A stretch of 64,000 bases of DNA from Schoenoplectus triqueter. Its lineage: Eukaryota; Streptophyta; Magnoliopsida; Poales; Cyperaceae. Made by a program: the position numbers and the translations under genes. Where the stretch lies: NCBI GenBank assembly GCA_964058805.1, contig CAXKVV010000062.1, positions 186,001 through 250,000 of the forward strand, given 5' to 3'. The notes under the pieces were generated by a model. The model was not told the origin of the DNA. It made no database searches and saw only the letters and a program-made list of their open reading frames with translations. Positions 57,629-63,600 of this stretch are shown here, piece by piece (position 1 is the stretch's first letter; each line of letters opens with the position of its first letter).

Positions 57629-60600
57629 TCTAAGCTCTTTTATTAATATAGATCAAATTTATTTAAAAAATAAAAGTTTTCTTGTGTACATATGATTAGT
57701 ATAAATATTTAATTGACCCAACGGAAGGAATATTTGATTTTCACATGATTAACTTTATCGGCTTAAAGGAACGTTAATTATTTGTATGTTGCATTATTAC
57801 AACACTTGACTATCGCGTCAGAATATGAAGTCAATATTTTCACCCAGAGCAACTTATTAGTGGAATATATATCTTCTCATGGGGTTTACTTTTATTTGAA
57901 TTTATTGTTCGTTCTGCTCCATTTATTTTTTTCTTTCAACAGAAAGATGCAATATTATTAGTATATTCTCATGTGCATACGATAAGTATAAATATTTGAT
58001 CCGCCTAAATGAAGGAATATTTTTTACCCAACAACAACTTATTAATATTTGATCCGCCTAAACAAAGTCAATATTTTCACCCAACAACAACTTATTAATC
58101 GACTTACTTTTATTTGAATTTATAATTTGATCTGCTCCATTTCCTATTAAAATTTTAGTTAATACTTATTCTTTACACAGAAAGATGCTATATCATGAGA
58201 TTACAAATAAATTGTTAGTAAGAAAAAAGCTACCTCTCCTCTTTCCCTTCCGTCACAACCTTCCACGTCGATAATAATCACGCTAGGCTCGATGCATTTA
58301 GATATCCAGATCCCTTTTGTGGTTTGCTTCCTATATATTGATTCATTCAATAAGAAATATTAATCACCCAGTTACTTCGCTAAAAGTCTAAGAAGGCAGT
58401 TGGAATTATTTAAAAGTTAAGGCAGACACTTTGAGATGGAAGTAAAATACAGGAAGTAAATCAATGGGAAGAAAGAAACACATATCAGTATGCACAAATA
58501 GCAGTATCAAGTGCAAAAATGTAAAGATGAATATAACAGAGTAAGTAATGCTAGTATGAGTTTTAACATCTCCAAATTAATTTGATGAACTTAAAATACA
58601 GCTGTCAAACGGTTTGTTAAACTTTTCTCAAAAAATATATTTTTATATTTTTCAGATTTGAATTGTGCTTCTCAATAAATTCTTTATATCTAAATTTCAT
58701 AGATACGAAAAATATTATTAAAATATTTTAATATTTTGATTGAATTTTTTAAATTACCTATATTCATATGCAAATATTCAGTATTTTATTATTAATTTAG
58801 AGTCTTATTAAAAACTTAAAACAAATAATTAAAATATTAAAATAGCACATTTTTTTATTCGATGAGATTATATGATATTATTTATTGTCTAATAATAAGT
58901 CAAACTCACCAAAGAGCTTAATGAGCTTAAACTCATAGCAGCTTCACCCACTATATTATTTATGTGAGTGAACTTGAAACAGATCAAACCAATTAGGTTC
59001 CTAGAAGTTCTTAGACTGCAAGTATTGTATATTAGTAAACTTATTACCTTCCTTTAGCAGCATCTAGCACTTCGAACTTGGTCTTAAATAGCTTGTTTAG
59101 CAAATAGCTTTTACCTAGAATTGAAGATGTGAAAATTAAAGCTATCAGTATAGTTTAATTTGCTGATAAAAAATAATATAATTTTTCAAAGGAAAAAGCT
59201 TCTTGAGGGGGCAATCTTCCACAATTAGTTCCTATTTATTTTTCAAAATCTTAATAATCTGCAGAAATTAAAGCTTATTTAATCAAATATTTCAAACATG
59301 ATTAGGTGACATGTTTAAAAATCGGAATCGGTATTGGTATCAGAATCGGAATGTTGTCCATGGAATCGTAAACAGGTGGCTCGGTTGGAATGAATCGAAT
59401 CGGACCGGACTGACTTCAAAAAAATATTTGATATTTTTATACAATAAAGAAACTATGATAAGACAATAACTTCCAATCATATAGTAATTGGTCATTTTCA
59501 AAGATGAGACAGCATGAATAATTAATTATAATTTAGAAATAAATATTTAAGAGTTATAAACCCCAAAATTTTGAACTTTGCTCCTGATTGCCCCGTCACG
59601 AATATATTATGATCTGGTAAACAAAATGTAATAGACAAATAATTTTTTCGACATAGTTGCTATCATGGTTTTTGACGAACCACAAGTAATATATTAATGT
59701 TTACAGGTCTACCCGGTCTAGGGCTCTATGCCTCAAGCTTATTAAAAAGGATCTGATAATTGTCCCTCTTGAAAACCTTTTAACGGGACTGAAAACAAGA
59801 TATGAACGAGTATCCCCACTTCGAATCGCGGACAGCACGCGTGCACATCGTTAGATTTAGGGATGATCGCTATGAGATGGGTGAACACGAATCTCCGTGT
59901 GATTGAACGGTCTTCAAGTGATACGAATTCCCCCACCTCACGAATATATCTTCCCGTGTTTATAATTCCACGACTTTCAAGAGTCCAACACTTTGAAGAG
60001 CCGGAGGAGGAATAAAGAAGGATGATGGGAGGGGAGGATGTTGGATAAAGTATAGAGAAGTGGGACGAACAAAGAAAAATAAAAAAATGGGGCTGTAGAT
60101 AAAAGGCGACACCAAGTCACAAATAATTTCTCATTAACATATTAAGAAATCTCAAAAAAAATATTTGAAATCTTTTTATTTTTTATCATAATTTTATATG
60201 AGTATCAATTTTTTTATTGCCTAAAAGGGACTGAATTATTTTTTTCGATCCCTAGCCTTTTTTTAGGAATTGAAATAATATCTGGGCCCTTGAAAAAAAA
60301 TTCACATAAGACCCGAATTAATATCTCGGGTCCTTCAATTTTTTTTGTCCCGGTTATATTTAATCTTTTTCACAAAATCAGTGAAGATGGATTCAGTTAA
60401 AAAAATGACAGTTGATTTGAGAAAATAAATTGTGCAACAGAAGCTTTTGTTGAACAAATTATTAATTAGGCGCAAAACTCAGAGAGGTTGTCTCGGGTCT
60501 GGCCAATTCTGACCCACTCGGCTGAGTCGATTTGGAATAGTCTGATTCTTTAAACAATAGATTTTATGAAATACGCTCTGCCGTATAAATGGACCCATAC

Positions 60601-63600
60601 GAAAACAAAAAATTATGGAGCAAGAAATTTATAGAGACTCAATATATTTTCTAGTTTCAAACGGCCCCTTTCTCTCTAGTCCCGACTCAAATGATTTCCG
60701 ATCCCCTTGTCAATTTCATCGTCTCCAGTCATTTTACTTACTGGTTCTCCTTCTCCCTTGACCTTTGTTGAAAATATAAACTCTGCTACTGATGAAGGAA
60801 ACAAATTAAATACTAGACCTATATTATTATATAAAGCATCTAAAAAAATGAAGGAATCCGATTTTTGTCATGATAAATTTTTTTATAATATATATTTTAT
60901 CCTTTATATAACAGTTATAATCAATTTTTACCCCAATCTTCTTCCTTATTGGATCCTTGATCGTGTCTCTCTTAGTAGGTTCTGCTTATTACTGAATCAT
61001 AGTCTATTCATTTCTCAAACCTGACCTAGGTTTTGTCGGGTGCAGACCCGATAGCGAGGGGTCATGTTCTATTGGGATGTACTTTGGGAAGAGCCATTTA
61101 TCCCTTTCACCAATTGAACTGGTAAAAAGTTTCAAAAGTACAACCGATATTTTTTTAATAATTCAATTAATTTTGATAACTTAGTTTCTAATTTGTCAAG
61201 ACTGCAAGAAAATAAGATTAATGTAAACAATTATGCATGGCCTGTGGCGAATCTCGTGCTGACATGTGCAATCCTTTCCGCGACAGATTACCCCATCAAT
61301 TTTGTGGCTGATTCATTTCTCTATGTTCAGATTGGGTTTATATTCTTCTTTTTTTTTTCTCTATCATGAAAAATGATATTTTTTTTGTGATTAATATTTC
61401 TCTTTCAATTATACATATACTTTTTGTTGTGGATGAAAGGTGGCAGTGACACGGTAGACTAACTGGTCAAATAGGACATATGTAGAGAAAATAAATGTTT
61501 GCCTGTCCTTCAAGTTAAATTAATTTATTGAATTAGTTAGCAAACTGAAAAGGGACATAAAACAAATAGAAGTTTTGTGGAATTATGGCCTATTTACATA
61601 TCCTGAAAACTAAAAAAGAGAAAAGAAAAAAAATTGAGCTTTCATGTATTAAATTAGCAACTGGTATTTGAATTTTTGTTTTTAGGATAACAATGTGTAA
61701 ATGTTCTTTGAAACAAAGAACACAATAACAATGAAAGGAGATATTGGAGTTGCCAAGATTACCGACCGAGGTGCCACCAACAACTTGTTTCAATTATATA
61801 TGCTTAATTGCCAAAATTCAGATTGATTACATTGAACACCGCAACTAAAGGTACTCATTTGCATGTGTAATTTTCATTCTTTCACTATCCTAAAATAAGA
61901 AATATTTATTTTTTATGGTTTAATTTGAATACTGCTACATCAATAAAATTGTTTCTTTCCTTTTGCTTGTAAGCTCTTTTTGGAAACAGAAATATTTAGG
62001 GAAATTGCTATTATTTTTAATTTTCTAAGATTTGACAATTCAAATTTAAAATATATCACTTATTATTGCTTTTCATTAAAAATAATATTTTCCTATTTGT
62101 CTTGGAGGACTGAATAAATGATAGATTAAAAACATTATATAACAATATAATTGGATTTTGAATGGCATATAATTTGAATGGTACATTTAATTTTACCTAG
62201 AACTTCTATTGGTTCTAGCTTCTAGCCCTTTCTTCAATTTCATCCCCTTGAGAATGGAGCTCTGTAATAAGACTGGTTATTTAAATGTATGAAATGTGTG
62301 AGTTGTCCAGTCATTAAAGGTATTCTCTGTTTTTATGTTAATACCATCTTGAGGACAAAAACAATTGCTCTATCTTGAGTTAATCATGCCAATCTTTGAT
62401 TAACTTGCTGCATCATAGGACAATAATATTTTTCTATGCCTTTTGTATCAATGATTGTGTTATAGATAAAGATCTGAAGCTGTTCTCAGCTGGTTATCCT
62501 GATATTATTTGATATTCATCTATGAATCTTGAGCTTTATAATGACTTGGTAACATTGAGTGTAAGTACATTTTGATAATATATATCGATTGAACAACACA
62601 TAATTACATAATCAGAGATTCTTTTTTATTATTGCCCAAATTAAGCTAGGGCATATCAGAAAGAACCAATCAATAATCAGAGATTCTTTTTTTTTCCTTT
62701 TTTTTATAAGCAGAAAATTCCTTATTTTGTTGTTTTTTTTTTAAATGAGGTCGGTACTATTATTAGTATACTCATCAATTTAAAGAATAAGAAAATAATT
62801 TTCTTGTAATACACATTGTATTTCTAATTTTAGGTTGACCTAGGGGGATTGCGCCAAGACCTTTCAAAGTTATATGTGCAAAAAATCTATAACAGAATCC
62901 GTTGCCCGGGAAATAAAGGAATTGATTTGGAAAAATTGGGCATCGCTTAATGGCGAATTCGTCGGCAATTCTGCTTTTGAAAAGTACTTGAAACGAGTTG
63001 CTTTAAATATCCCATGCATCGCATGTCACAATGTATTTATCCACACGAAGATGGATATGCAAACCCAGAAAAAAGATACCAAGGATCAAGTCAAGTCATT
63101 ATTGCTTGATCCAAATATGTTAATTTAAATTGATGTGATGGGCTAATGGCAATAAATATTAATTATAACTAGCTACTTGAATTTAAATGAATTGGTAGTA
63201 TTTTAGTTTATTTTTTTTATCTACATGTACTTGGCTACTTCTAATTGGTACCAGAACTTCCCTCATAGGATAAGAAGTAAGCTGAAAACTGACATAAGGG
63301 TATGACTGTGGCGGATCAAAATGTTTCCATAACTCTTAGCAAATTGGACTTCCTTTGACTTTATATATGCCTTGGCTTGACAAAGTTATATCTATTATGA
63401 TGTTGGATCATTTGAAGATCATATAAAAAAGTTGATTAGTGTCCATATTTATTCTGGATTGTGCAAATGGATAAAATTTTCCATCAATTAATCAATATTT
63501 ATTAATCATTACATTCAATTCACTTTTGAATTTTTTAGTTCAAAGCAAAGTAAATATGGATATCGCTCAAAGCAAAGTAAATATGGGTTCAAAGCAAAGT

